A stretch of DNA of 64,000 bases from Roridomyces roridus (GCA_029378245.1 JARKIF010000027.1:248001-312000), one strand, 5' to 3'. Positions 1-12,376 are shown, numbered from the stretch's first letter. Notes: generated by a model not told the origin, from the letters alone. Made by a program: numbers and translations.

Positions 1-3000
1 GCAGGGACTTTGAGGTCTCTTTTGAGTGGGCGGGTTTCCTTTGTCATGCAGCTCAGCGGCCCGTCTATGGTCGTCGATACCGCGTGCTCGTCTGGAAACG
101 TGGCGCTCTATCAAGCTTCCCGTGCTCTGATGAACGGGGACTGCGACGCTGCGCTTGTCGGTGGTGTCAATACCATCACCAGCCCCGATGTATGTCTTCT
201 CTCCCTCCTTTATGAATCTCCGAACTCACTTTTACAGATTTTCTTTGGCTTGGATCGCGGTCACTTCCTCAGCCCCACAGGCCAGTGCAAACCCTTTGAC
301 GCCTCCGCGGACGGCTACTCTCGGAGCGAGGGCTGCACCGTCTTCATCGTCAAGCGCCTCAGCGACGCCCTTGCGGAGAACGACAACATCCTCGGTGTCA
401 TCCGGGGCATTGAGGTCAATCAGAGCGGGCTCGCATCCAGCATCACCCACCCGCACGCAGAAACGCAGGCGACCCTCTTCCGTCAAGTTCTCGCCAATGC
501 GAGGATTGAGCCCAACCGAGTCAACGTGGTGGAAGCACACGGAACGGGTACCCAAGCGGGCGACCCCAACGAGGTGCAGAGTCTTCGCGCCGTCCTCGCG
601 ACCAACCGGCCCAAGGACAACCCGCTGCATCTCACCAGCATCAAAGCAAATGTCGGCCACCTCGAGGCTGCGTCCGGCGGTGTTGGGCTTGTCAAGCTTC
701 TCCTCATGCTTCAGCACAACAAGATTCCGCCCCAGATCTCGTTGAAGAATCTCAATCCCCTGCTCACGGCGCTTGACCACGACAACGTCGTCATCGACAC
801 GGAGGAAGCAGAGTGGATATCGAGCCATCCGGGGAAACCACGCGTGGCGCTGCTGAATAACTTTGGCGCCTCTGGGTCCAACACCGCTTTGATACTCGAG
901 GAGCATGTCCAACCCGCGACTACAGTCGTTCCCAGCGACATGTCTTTCGTCTTTGGGCTCTCGACCAAGACACTCCCCGCCCTCGAAGAGCTGCGAATGA
1001 AATACCTCGACTGGCTGCGCAGCCCTGCTTCTGCCGCACTTTCCCTCGGGGATATCGCCTACACGATGACGGCTCGGAGGCAGCTCTACAGCTATCGTCT
1101 CGCTGTTACGGCTTCCAGCCACCAGACTCTGCTCGACAAGCTCACGACAGCAGCTCCGGTTCTCGTCCCACCGCCGGATAGCCCACCATCCGTTGTCTTT
1201 GTGTACTCGGGTAACGGGGGGCAGTACGTTGGCATGGGTGGCCGGCTGTATCACGAGTCTCCACTCTTCCGTGCCTGTATCGACGAGTGTGAGGTGATTC
1301 TCGTCGGTGCTGGGTTCCCTGGTATGCGAGACGACATTATCTTGGGGTCGGGTGATTCTGGATTGGGGCCTCTGCAGGAGTTTGAAAAGTACCACTCTGC
1401 GATCTTTGCTATCGAGTATGGCTTGACGCAAATGTGGACTTCGTGGGGTGTAGTACCTTCTGCGGTCGTCGGGCACAGGTGCGTTCTTTTTTGATCTATA
1501 TCCGCATTCTGACGTTCTATAGTCTTGGGGAGTATGAAGCCCTGGTCACCGCTGGCGTTCTCAAGCTCAAGGACGCCCTGCTCATCGTTGCCCATCGGGT
1601 CCGACTCATGGTGCAGAAATGCGCCATCAACTCGAGTACCATGATTGCTGTCAATCTTGGCGCAGAAGCCATCCAGGAGATCCTCCGTCAATCGAGCGAC
1701 TTTGCGGACCTCAATATCGCGTGCTACAACAGCCCCGTCGACTGCGTGGTCGCCGGCCCGCTCACCCAGTTCATGGATTTCAAAGAGCATCTCGCTGCTG
1801 AAGTCGGTTGCAAGAGCGTCATGCTGCCGATGCCCTTTGGCTGTCACAGTCCTGCCATGACACCGCTCCTCGACGACCTTACTTTATTTGTCAAGAACGC
1901 CCCGCTTCGCGCGCCCACTATCCCTATCATCTCCAACGTCCTGGGTGATGTCATCCTCCCTGGGAACGCCTCCGTCTTCACGCCGGCGTACTTTTCCCGC
2001 CATTGCGCTGAGCCGGTACAGTTCGACCGAGGCGTGCGGGCGTTGCTGTCCCGGCCCGAATTTAGCAATATCGCTGCCTGGATTGAAATTGGGCCTCATA
2101 CGACCTGCCTCCCAATGCTCAAGTCTAATCCCGCCGTGCTCGCTGCGCCGGGAACGCTACTTCTCGGATCTCTGCGAAAGAAGCAGTTGCCATATACGAC
2201 GATTGCCAGTAGTCTTGCGCAGCTGTATACTTCTAACCTTGCGCTCAAATGGCGCGCGGTGTTTGCGCATCTCCCTCGTCCTGGCTGTGTCAGCCTGCCT
2301 TCGTATCCGTTCGCAAAGACAAAGTATTGGGTCCCATACCGAGAACCCGCGGCCTCCTCTACGTCCGTCGCAGCCGCGCGGGATTTGATTACAGAGTATC
2401 CGTTGCTCTACAGCTGGGCGCAGTACCCCTCCGCTACCAACGACTTTGAAGCACGTTTCGAGACGCCGATCAGCAACCTGGCCAAGTGGATTGTCGGCCA
2501 CCGATTTGGTGGAATCCCGCTCTGCCCCGCATCGCTGTACAGCGAGCTCGTATGGGCGGGGGTGGATCTCAGCGAGCGGCATCTTCAGACACTGCGCAAT
2601 GGAAGCCATGTCGTCATTGCCCATATCGAGTTTGACAAGGCACTGCCGTATGACGAGAAGGTGGAGCTCACTGTGTGCACGCAGATCTCGCTGGGCAAGG
2701 ACGGGGGCACGTTCAGTATCAGCTCCAGGCTTGACTCGACGGGCGAGGAGTCTATCTCTGCTCATGGCGAATTCGGGTATCAGTCCACTTCGGAAACGAC
2801 GGCCAAATTCGATCAGACGCTACTCGATATTACTCAGCGTACGTGTACTGTGGTTTCGCCGTCCGCAGAAGTTGAGATCATATCGACTGAAGAGGCGTAC
2901 GAGGTGATCTTCCCCCGCGTCGTTCAGTACGCCAAGCCGTACCACACGATTCAGACTCTCACGCTCGCTGCCCATAACATGGAGGGCTATGCGACCATCC

Positions 3001-4583
3001 AGCTACCCAATGACTATGAGCGCGGCAAGTTCGTCATCCATCCCGTCTGGCTGGACACCCTCGGGCACGTTGCGGGCTTGATCGCAAACAAACAGGGCAA
3101 CGCCAACGACGCCTTCATCTGCACACAGATCGGGCTTACGGAGGTCTTTACTGAGCTGGTGGACAACGAAGCGCCATATCTCATGTATTTCAAGAACGTT
3201 TGGCTGCCTGGCGAGAAAGCCATTGTCGGGGAGGTGTATGCGGTGCAGGTGGCGGGAGAGGAACGTCGGATTGTCGCTCATATGCAGGGCATTCATTTTC
3301 ACCGGATACGGCTCAGCAGCTTCAAGAAGAGTCTGACACGCCCAGCAGCCGTATCCGTGCCAGCGGTCCCTAAACCTACGGTCATCGCGGCGCGCTCTCC
3401 CTCCTCAGTCGATGCCACCATTCTGAAGCTCGTGTCTGACGCCTGCGATCTTCCCTTGAGCGCCGTTAATCTTACCACCGACCTTGCCTCGATTGGTATT
3501 GACTCGATGATGTCTATCGAGATCTTTGGTGGCTTGCGGCTGGCGTTCCCGCAAGCTGGCCTTGACGTGCACTTCTTGGGGTTGTGTGCCGTTGTTGGGG
3601 ATATCTGCCGTGAGGTCTCCAAGGCTTGCTCGGCGCTAAGAGTAGACATGCCACGCCCCGGCAGTGCGACCGACTTTCTGGCCGATATCTCCGAAGCAAG
3701 TTACGCCAGAATCGCGGAAGCTCTGCAGCTCAATACCGTCCCCCTGCCCATCCAAAACCCGCAAGTGGCGACCGGCCGTCTTCCTCTTTTCCTCGTCCAT
3801 GACGGTAGCGGCCTGATCAACTCTTACCATCACATTTCTTCGCTCGACCGTGCTGTCTGGGGTATTCACAATCCCAGATTTATTAACGGGCAGCCCTGGG
3901 ACTCTGTCGGTGATATGGCCGCAGCCTATGCAGAGTACATTTTTGGCGTGACCACCGGTCCTGTCATATTGGGAGGTGAGCGCTTGAGCTTCCGTGGCCC
4001 TTCTGTTTCGTTCTAAGGTCCCGTCAGGATGGTCATTTGGCGGTGTTGTTGCCTATGAGATTTCTCTCCAGCTCGCAAATCGTGGTGTCGCTGTCAAGGG
4101 CATTGTGCTCATCGATTCTTCTTGCCCTGGAGACCATACCCCTCTCTCCGACTGCCTTCTGGACGCCATCCTTGGGCTGGACGAGCGCGTGGTGTTCTCT
4201 GACCTCGGCGTCCTGGTCCGGCGGCAGTTTTCCATGAATGCGCCTATGCTACAACGATACACGGCGGAGTGGGCTCCGGAGCTGTCTCCGCCCCTGGTCT
4301 TACTCCGATCCACAGAGGGTTTCCGCCCTGAGGGTGTGCCGGATGTGCCGGCGTGGTTTTCGGACCGCACTAACCCCCAGGCGTCTGTGCGGGGGTGGCA
4401 GAAGCTGACGAACCGCCCGGTCAAGGTTCTCGACATTCCAGGACATCACTTCTCGGTGTTCCATCCTTCCAATGTATGTGAATCTCTGTTGTGTTGAGCC
4501 TTTGCTGAACTGGTGTACAGATCTCGGAAGTATCGTGTCGGCTTGCAGAAGCGTGCGAACACATAGAAAGTCTAGAAGTGTAG
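1..4583 (+). CDS. non-reducing polyketide synthase, orsellinic-acid-synthase type (5' truncated)
   Basis: Builds an aromatic polyketide from malonyl-CoA. Five exons (1-189, 238-1478, 1523-3975, 4028-4473, 4521-4583) give 1,463 residues in frame; the starter-unit domain and start of KS lie left of the window. KS shows the DTACSS nucleophile (Cys ~29), EAHGTGT and [10 protein letters not shown] histidines. AT has GHSLGE (~476), its Ser codon split by the 1479-1522 intron. The product-template domain has His in IVGHRFGG (~800) and Asp in HPVWLD (~983). A single ACP carries GIDSMMSIE (~1135), and the thioesterase carries GWSFGG (~1296) and a late His in DIPGHHF. KS-AT-PT-ACP-TE with one ACP is the layout of basidiomycete orsellinic acid synthases; the product is inferred, not proven. 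It is convergent with a dioxygenase gene and lies near FAD monooxygenases and a P450, which suggests a biosynthetic cluster. No disabling change is visible in the part present. Confidence 0.95.
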
Positions 4584-5109
4584 GGTTTTAATTTGCAAAG
4601 TTTCTGTTAGTATCTGGTCATCTCTCGGGTCTACACTGTTCTATCGTCTTTTCGGATATCGGCATTCTTGTAAATAGAAAGCGGTCAGTGGTCGGAAGAA
4701 GGAAATGCATGTTATGGAAAATTTCGGCAACATTAACCTGTTGAACTTTCACTCGCGCCTGTGTTGTCTGTTCGTCAAGCCAGACTGCAAACGGGCCAAC
4801 ACTCGCGATGAGTCAAATTGCATGGGTTTCTCGATGGAAAATGGGCCGAATCTTGTCTCGTTCGCAGAGCTTCAGGAAGGACTTCGTCGGAGAGGTCGAG
4901 GGGACGACGAGAAATCGGACCATGATGGCGGAATTTAGACTGACAAGGCAGCAGAATTGAACTTGACCCAACAATCAGAATCCGACCTCACCACAGGTTG
5001 CTACGAGCAAGATACGGGATTCAATTTCTACCATTTGGCACACCAATGATACACCTAGCGCTGAGCAAGCGCAGAGAAGAAAAATGAATGTAGATAAGTA
5101 GAGATTCAC
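4584..5109. other. convergent intergenic region
   Basis: About 525 bp between the 3' ends of the PKS and the dioxygenase gene. No open frame with coding character is visible. It probably holds the two 3' UTRs and poly(A) signals. Confidence 0.6.
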
Positions 5110-6171
5110 TCAGAGCCCGAAGGCGATAGTCTCAGTACTGTATATTTCCGTTATGAGGCGTACAGCGCCACCATCGCCTGCCCCTGCGGCGACGTAAATG
5201 GGCACAAAGTGCTCAGCTCGCGGGTGACACTCGTGGAAGCCGGGGTGCTGGACGAGGTTTATCAGGGCGGTTTTACGAGCTTCGTCCTAAAGAGTAGTCA
5301 GTACTGCAACCAGAAAGAGGGATAGGAGAGCGTACATCCTCGACCTTCACCGCCTGTACAACGGCGCGGTCGAATTCGATATGCACAGGCTTGGCGGTCT
5401 CTGGTGCAAAGCAGCCGAAGTCCTGAAGGTTATGCACCGTAAACCGCCCGATAGGACGAGAATGCCTTCCTCCCTCAGCTTGGCCACCGCCTTTCCCACG
5501 TCCCAGTTGACCTCGGGGCTCAAGCTCGAGTCGATTGAGACCTCCACAATCGGGATATCTTTGAAGACGTTCCCGAACATGATGCGGAAGGGGATGAAGA
5601 CGCCGTGATCGAACCCCGGTCCACTGAATCCACGACCGTCTTTGCCGCGGGCCTCAGTTTTGGGAGTGAGGCGCGCGCGTTGCCCAGCGGCTTTGTAGAG
5701 GTCTACAACGCGTTGGGCGAGGGCAGTGTCGCCGCGGGATTCAAAGTCGATTTCGTAGAAACTGGGCGCGAGGCAGATGGAGTAGTCGTACAACAAGGGG
5801 TTCGTCTCGCCATAGTCGGTTACTGAAAGATTCAATTAGCAAGATACCAAATTTGAGGAGAAGCAAGGGGACGCGCCTAGACGTTCCCCGTCCGTTTCCC
5901 AATGAGCACTGAACACGACGATGCCTTTGGGTTGGTATTTCTTGAGGAGTGCGGGCCCGAAGTCCTTGAGAAATGTCGCTAATGGCCCGCTCGCACCAGC
6001 CCAGGGCAGGATAGACGCGGGGACGGGACCAACCGAATCAGAGTCCGGACCTATTGTCACGGACCCCCCATGGCCAAAGAAAAAGGCGGGGATCTTCTTT
6101 GGAGTATCGGGGAGCTCGTCGAGAACTTTTCGCCATTCCTTTTGCATCGCCGGGAGGTCGAAGGTTGCCAT
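5110..6171 (-). pseudogene. LigB/DODA-type extradiol ring-cleavage dioxygenase, one-base frameshift
   Basis: Family role: non-haem Fe(II) cleavage of catechol-type rings. Exons 6171-5883, 5822-5336 and 5286-5110. The translation begins MATFDLPAMQKEW and shows FFFGHGG, SAHWET, TDYGE and YDY, and near the C-terminus HECHPRAEHF, which carry the metal and active-site His of the family. Exon phases close only if one base is restored near 5444-5449 (a CCGCCC run): upstream the frame reads VLSGG, downstream the conserved FTVHNL is in another frame. So this copy is either a recent pseudogene or carries an assembly error in a short C/G run. It is convergent with the PKS and could have acted on a phenolic product; that link is inference. 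Confidence 0.8.
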
Positions 6172-7087
6172 GTGTCTCTTGGATGTGCGGTGGAGAGGAT
6201 GAGATATCGAGATTGGAAGTGAACTTTATACGGCTGCCAGAAAACGTACGATAGAAGGCAACTTCGTTATTTGATAGGTGAATTAACTCATCTCCCAGGT
6301 ATCAACGCTGTCCGAGGAGTAAATGTTCGTCTCTTCTCGAACGGAGCGGCCGCGGCTTTATGGCCGGTAAAACGGATCCTGATCTGTATTAGGCTAGGGT
6401 TAATAATACTTGACTCGCGCAATGAGGACCACACGCGTAAAGAGTCCCAGGTAATAAGAAATGAGCAAATGAATGAAGCTAAAGGTGCTAGAACGACGTT
6501 CTAGTTTTGGTTTCAAGCAGGGACTTTTCCAAAGGAAACTCCGTTTAGCCGAGCGCAAGTTGTTTTACCGATACAGGGAGAAAGACACAGGAGGATTAAG
6601 ACAAGGTGATAGCGGGTTCAGAGCGGGTGTTGGTATATTTAAGGCATTAGCCCATCATTACGAGGATGGTGGTAATAATACCACTTGCAACATGGTTTCT
6701 CTAGTACACCTTATTTTGTAACAGCGGAGTTGAAGTTGAATTTTGAACCGATCACGTGTTGGGTTGAAACCGGCAAGTTGGGCTATTGTCGTTTCAGATT
6801 TGTCAGATTTATCATTTGAAGCCCTTCGACGAGTATAAAAGAAGTCTGAAGTCGACTGCAGCCAAGCATATTGACTATATTGACGAGGGTTCAATTGAGC
6901 CACAAGTTGAACCAATCACGTGTTGTAGTGTCGTAGTGTCGTGATGGGTGATGTAGGATCAATTACGAAGAGACAAATCAAAGTTACTCTGGTTGAGGCT
7001 GGTTGAGGATACGATACATGTTGCACAACGGGAGCCGCAGGGATACCAATGTACTGATTATTTTGATTGGCAATAATCACTCGAAAT
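6172..7087. other. intergenic, with two CACGTG-containing direct repeats
   Basis: Upstream region of the dioxygenase gene and 3' flank of the FAD monooxygenase. No gene seen. A near-identical stretch (ttgaaccgatcacgtgtt and ttgaaccaatcacgtgtt) occurs near 6742 and 6906. Each contains the palindrome CACGTG, a typical bHLH-binding E-box. Regulation by it is speculative. Confidence 0.4.
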
Positions 7088-8619
7088 TCAAACGACGCCG
7101 GCTCCGCCACTGAAGTGTGTGCTGAAGTACTCTTGCGCAACTTGAACGGCGTCGTAGCCGAAGAGAAAAGTCTGTAACTCTTGGCCTTGGACTAACCAGA
7201 TGTTCAGACAAGTCCGAATAATGATACACAAAGTTACTCACATGGCGGTCCAGACTGGTTCGAAGCACGCGCCAGAGATTGCTGGTTGACAATCTCTCCT
7301 CGCTCCTTCCTCAGCGTCTCGTACGCCGTTAGGCGGGCGGGGACCTCGTCTTTCGTGGTTCCGAGGGGAAGCAGTGCGCCCAATGCGCCGGCGTCTTCTA
7401 GTGCCATCGCTGCGCCTAGTAGCCCGCCAAATCAGACCTCTAGGCAGATGGAGATAAGAGCGCATGTACATGCCTTGTCCCATGAAGGGCACTGTGGCAT
7501 GCGCGGAATCACCAAGGAGCACCGCGCGGCCTCGGACCCAGGTTGGTAGTGCGGGTACCGTCCGAAGCTTCCATTTCGAAATGGGCGAGACGATGGGCAG
7601 ATCCAGGAGGCGGAGGAATTTGGGGTGCGCGTCGTGGAATTTGTCGAGCACTTCCTGGCGAGTGGCACTGGGAACCCAGTCTGGCTGCTCCTGGTCCTCA
7701 TCTGCGAAGGACCCAACAAGGTTGATGAGAGTCCAATCTCGCACCGGGTACGTGAATATCATCCGGAACGACTCTGAGCCAGTCCAAACGATGGCTTTGT
7801 TGGCATGGGGGTTTTCTGTGTACCAACCAAGATCAGGGATGTCGTCCAAACCCGAGGCATCAAGGAGGAGACGGAAACAGGATATTCCACAGGCAAGAGG
7901 TTGCACCGGGCGTCCCATGATGCTGCTTCGTATCGTTGACTTCAAGTTGGGAACAGCTCAGTTTCGAAATGTATAACAAAGCAAGATACGCACATGAATT
8001 CCGTCAGCGCCAACGACAACGTCCGCCGCAATGGTCTCGCCATTTGCTAGAGTGATGCTCCCAGCGTCTGGATCGCAAACCACGACTTTGCTGCCAAGGT
8101 GGAGCTGCACGGGCGTGCCTTCACCTTCCCCGGCAGTCGCCAAATGCCCGAGCTCGTCGTGAAGATCACTTCGATGGCAAGCAAGAGGTAAAGAACCTTC
8201 GGCCTTGTGAACGCCCCAGGAATGCACCTGTCCTAATCCAGTCCTAGCATCAAACCGTGCCATCTGAAGTGGAATCAGACTTGAACATTTGAAAGTCCAC
8301 CCGGAGCAATTCGGAGACGTACCCCATCGTATTCTACGCCCCGCAAACTCATCACGCGAACGCCCAGGTGGCGTAGAACTCGCACAGCACTGCTTTGCAC
8401 AGTGATGCCGGCCCCGATTTCTCTTTCGATCTCAGCAGATTCAAAGACCTGGGTGGAACAGTTTCAAGAAATATAGTGAGGCTGGTTGCTGAGTTGACGG
8501 ACCTGGACGTTGTGGCCGGATCTTCGTAGTGCGATGGCAGCAGTCAGTCCGCCGAGACCTGCACCGACGATCGACACTTGCAAAGGACGTGGGGAAGCAA
8601 CTTCGTGGGTATGCGCCAT
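7088..8619 (-). CDS. FAD-dependent monooxygenase, salicylate-hydroxylase-like (copy 1)
   Basis: Flavin hydroxylase that would use NAD(P)H and O2 on an aromatic substrate. Six exons: 8619-8503, 8448-8323, 8263-7994, 7939-7474, 7415-7242, 7191-7088, together 418 residues with all phases agreeing. The dinucleotide-binding motif GAGLGGL is at residues 19-25, GADGIH precedes the fourth exon, and the FAD motif GDSAHATVPF is near residue 312, followed by GQGAAMALEDAG. Intron 7416-7473 has a GC donor (CAAG|GCATGT); the paralogue at 25.9-27.4 kb has GT at the same place. The intron positions match that paralogue, so both descend from one gene. Its position beside a PKS suggests a tailoring role; the substrate is unknown. 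Confidence 0.92.
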
Positions 8620-8860
8620 TGAGTCAAGAAGGATGATGCTCACAGCGTCCCTTCAAGTATCGTCCAGCCCATCGTAAGATGCGTGGACGGCCTTCGGGGT
8701 TTGAGAGGCATCTAGAAGGACTTCAGGGGGCCCATTACGAGCGAGATTAATTCGAAGCTCAGTTAATGGACGGACTGTGCGCTAGTCCAAAATCAAGGCG
8801 GCCGTTTCAAATTGTATTCAGAATTTGACCAAACGGACATGGAGGTAGAAAAATTACTTA

Positions 8861-9165
8861 TTATTCGAGAAAGACGACATCCAATCCACCCTCAAGCTCA
8901 AGATCATCCATCTCCGGGAAATCCCAGTCCCAGCGCTTGAACGACTCGGTGCGAATACGTATACTGGGATTCCGGGCTGCAAGAAAAAGTCCTCGGGACT
9001 TGAACGTTCGTGTTACCTGTACCAGTACCCGTACCGCGAATAGCCAAAGTACGAAGACTAGGGAAGAGATTCCCCTTCCGAGTCGCCAATGCTTCCAACA
9101 GTTCCCCCGAATCGCGGCACACGTTGAAACACGTAGAATTAGACGCAGAATGAGAGCGGTTTAAA
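8861..9165 (-). pseudogene. F-box protein relic (C-terminal fragment)
   Basis: Only the last ~100 residues of the F-box paralogue at 13.9-15.2 kb can be traced. The stretch PSLRTLAIRG is followed by shifted frames, and the ending DWDFPEMDDLELEGG ... VVFLE and stop matches that gene. At least one frame change separates the two parts. The similarity continues about 60 bp past the stop (gtattcagaatttgacca in both), so this is a segmental copy rather than a domain coincidence. Not functional as it stands. Confidence 0.75.
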
Positions 9166-9253
9166 AAATCGACGGGTAGGCCTGATGAAAACTGCTGATG
9201 GCTGTCGGCTATCCACTTGGAGGGGTTTCCTGTCAGAGAGGTCTGCGTCGCGA

Positions 9254-10820
9254 TCAATAAGATCGCTCACCTCTGGTCCTGAGCTGGCGATCGACCTTGT
9301 ATCTCCAGCTCTGATAAATACCGTTTGCCGGCGACGGTGCATATTGACAAAGTTCGAAAAGCACAAGTTGTTCCTGAAAGCCCCTGTTCGGCCAAATTTG
9401 GGGCCGCGCTACTCGACACATCAGGACCGGCTGCTTGAACCAGAAGGATTGACTTGACCTTTTCGAATTGCTTGCAATGCTTGAGTCAGTGCAATACGCT
9501 GAAACCACATAACTTGACGGCGACTCGTCAATCGAATGAGCTAGCAATAAAAAGAGCTTACGGTAGGCCGCCACGACTGCGGCACTCCGAGAAATACCCT
9601 GGCGTCAAGTCATCAGATCAGCTGAACCCGAATAAACAAATCACGAGCCTGAACAGAGTGGACCAAAATTGCTCCCCCGGTTTGCAACGCATGATTAATG
9701 AATTGGCAAGCTGCAGGAAGATGGACCAGAAGATCTGCAGAATCCACATCCTCGATAGGGATGCGCATGTGCTGAAATCCAGATTGCGGCAACTCCGCTG
9801 GTAATGCATCGGTACAGATAGATAAAACATGGGTGATGCGCCGCTCTACGGTTTGTCGGTCCCAGTCAGTCGAGTGACATCGACCATGAAAGGAACGAAC
9901 CTGTTAACGATCTGATGGAACGGGCGGCCACAAGGCTGAATAGATGGTTTTTAGCACCTGATAAAAGCTCTTGAACTCGAGGAAGAAACCACTGACTTGC
10001 CCAGATAGACCCCTTTCTCAATAGCATCCACACTTCTCCACCACTCGAAATCACTTGAGTCAACGACCTGGTGGCAAATCAAGCACACTTCCTGGAGCGT
10101 GGGTGTATCATGAGATACGACCGCGCTATCGGCCGGGCTAGGTGCGAGCGTTATCTCCTCACGTACATAGCCTGGGCAGCGGTGTCGGCTTCTGCCATCG
10201 CTCCTAGTCAGCCTATGGACAATGGCCCGGCGCACGTCGAGATCTCGACTGATCTGGGCGGCAATGGTGCCCAAAGGTTGGGGCAGCCCCGTCGGTCGCC
10301 AGACGTACTCTCGCCGCGGCGGGATCGGCGGAGCAGGAGCAAGCTCTTTATCATTGGGAAGGGATTTTGGTTGTCGATCTTGGTCCTGTGGAGCTACCGA
10401 AGACACAGAAGGCGGATGGGTCGAGTTTGAGGGAGACGGTGAATCGAAATCGACAGGTGTCCTTTCAAGATCTTCGTCTACCGGGAATTTCAGAATTTTG
10501 TCAATGCGTGCCAGAAATTAACCGACTATGCAACACGCGGTTCGCAGATCTCAAAACCTACGTGGGTATCGCGGCGAAGTTCAACATCGTGCATCCATTG
10601 ATGGCAAAACTCATACCTTCTGGCACAACGCGTTGAAGAGATCCCAGACGCTGCCCGGATCATCTACTTGATCTTGTTCCGAACCGTTGATGGAGCAGGG
10701 GGACTGAGGCTAATAAAAAATCGGTCGTTGATGTCCAAGAAAACGTCGAAACTCTGTTGAATTCGACGCAAAGTAAACGAAAGAGCAAGGGATGAAAAAT
10801 ACCTGAGCTCCCAAACGCAT
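9254..10820 (-). pseudogene. dual-specificity-phosphatase-like gene, decayed, catalytic Cys replaced by Ser
   Basis: Exons can be followed on the minus strand: 10820-10803 (MRLGAQ), 10709-10617, one from 10557, a long Pro-rich piece near 10480-10010, then the phosphatase domain from ~9850. The domain reads RRITHVLSIC, a run ending ILVHSVQ, then after an intron GISRSAAVVAAY, LMWFQRIALTQAL and RPQIWPNRGFQEQL. The family signature HCxxxxxR is here HSVQGISR: codon 9655-9657 is TCT. The intron at 9599-9648 would need a GC donor. One-base frame breaks are needed near 10510, 10005 and 9846, so the gene looks dead; the 3' domain alone is well preserved. Assignment rests on motif order, not on a search. 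Confidence 0.65.
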
Positions 10821-11330
10821 GCCCTGCAAATTTAGATAGTTCAATCCCGACTTGAGATGCAATTCAGCACTGGTTATGAATGTAACGCCAGTAGACAACC
10901 TACAGAGAGGTTAGAAACCTGTAAACCAGTGAGTCGCTGCAACAAGCTGCCGCTACAGAAGAAACGGACCATTTTAAATCCTAACACGATGCTCCTCTCA
11001 AGATCATCCCTTAGCGCAGTTGCGAGCGGTCTGTCCGCTGTTTGCCAACCACCTGGTGCAAGCATCAGCCGCACAACTTTGATTCTGTCTGGGTATTACC
11101 GTTCTCGTACGCTATGAAATGAGTTGGAGACGTAGGCGAGGATATTCCCACAATCCGTGCGAGATTGGGGTGTCTGAATTGAAGAGTCATTAAATACTGT
11201 CCAAGTTTTCCCGTCTGCACTTACAAGAGTCCCTTGGATAGCGATACCGTCTCCTCCAAATGCTATGCAAATTTGATCAACACCAATGGGCGAATTCCAC
11301 GTAATATTAACACACCTCACGAGCCCTAGA
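10821..11330. other. intergenic with a short coding-like fragment
   Basis: On the minus strand, 11096-11325 reads as a protein-like stretch (ITWNSPIGVDQICIAF, then CGNILAYVSNSF) with no start, ending abruptly at the long inverted repeat that begins at 11331. It may be the remnant of a gene cut by that element. I cannot name the family. Confidence 0.3.
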
Positions 11331-11810
11331 CACAGGGGGCGAAAGGCCTGGCCTTCCATTCAATGCATATGGCATGCATGCGGCAGGCATTCGCCATGCA
11401 TTCACCATGCATTCACCATGCATTCACCAATTTCTTTGTTCTCTTTGTGAGCCTTTCCCATCCACGTCTTTCTTTCTTCTTGATCACGTTGAGAACGACA
11501 CAACCGTGATATGTACGCGACTTTCCAGCCTTCTCCTTTGTGACTCTGTGTGACTTGCATGTATGATGGCGAGAACCTTTTCCATGATTCTGCAAGTTTA
11601 CGGTGTTCATAGGGCCAACAGTGAAGATTCTGGGCTGGGCCAGCGGCCGGCACCATGCTTGAACATCTCAGGCCTAAATGATAGAAAATGGATGTAAAAG
11701 TCTGCAAACCGCAGCAAGACAGGCTGGTCACACCGGGGGCAAAGTCCGACGCATGTCGTTTTGACATGCCTCGTTCGCATGTGTCGAGGCATGTCGTCTT
11801 CGAAATCTCC

Positions 11811-12303
11811 GAGGCTATACAACTTTAGTAGCGTTAGGCGTCTGATGGCGCCTAACGATCTCGTTGATGCCTAACCTCGGCAAGCCGCCTATCCTTGGCA
11901 TGTCCTTGGCTGTCTAATACCGTGACTGTATGTCTGCCTCTCATGGTGAATTCTGAGTCCTTCCATTCACAGACGAAAATGGGGGGGAGAGGACTGATTT
12001 GGGGGCCACTCAAATATATTCCCAACCTAACCTAACAGAGTCTAACCACCACTCACGGTGGATTCTGAGTTCTTCGTTCACTGACGAAAAAGGGGGGGAA
12101 AACACTGATTTGGGGCCACTCAAGTGTCTTGCCCAACCCAACCTAACAGAATCTAACCGCCACTCACAGTGGATTCTGAGTCTTCAAAAAACTCTTGGCA
12201 GTTGATGGACAGGCTGAAAATCACATGGCAACCGGAAAATGTTAGGCATCAAAGAATGATCGTTAGGCGTGATGACGCCTAACGCTACTAAAACTGTCGT
12301 GCC
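11811..12303. mobile_element. MULE-type MITE with 11 bp target duplication
   Basis: About 490 bp, with terminal inverted repeats of about 55 bp (GGC...ACTTTAGTAGCGTTAGGCGT at the left, its complement at the right). It is flanked on both sides by the direct repeat tcgaaatctcc (11800-11810 and 12304-12314). Duplications of 9-11 bp are typical of Mutator-like elements. No coding capacity. The interior is built from tandem units of about 115 bp. Confidence 0.8.
11940..12190. repeat. two tandem units of ~115 bp plus a partial third
   Basis: Units start near 11940 and 12052, with a partial third near 12171. Each contains ggtg(a/g)attctgagt, a G-run of 7 after tgacgaaaa, gatttggggccactcaa and caacctaacctaacag. 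They lie inside the MITE. Confidence 0.75.
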
Positions 12304-12376
12304 TCGAAATCTCCCGGGCAATTTCTTGTTCCCAATTGGTTCAAAGATGAATGTGACGAGTGGCTAGTCCGTGCCA

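Noticed and set aside
232..1476. Minus-strand open frame of 414 codons over the PKS
   Set aside because: Antisense shadow of the KS/AT coding sequence caused by codon bias.
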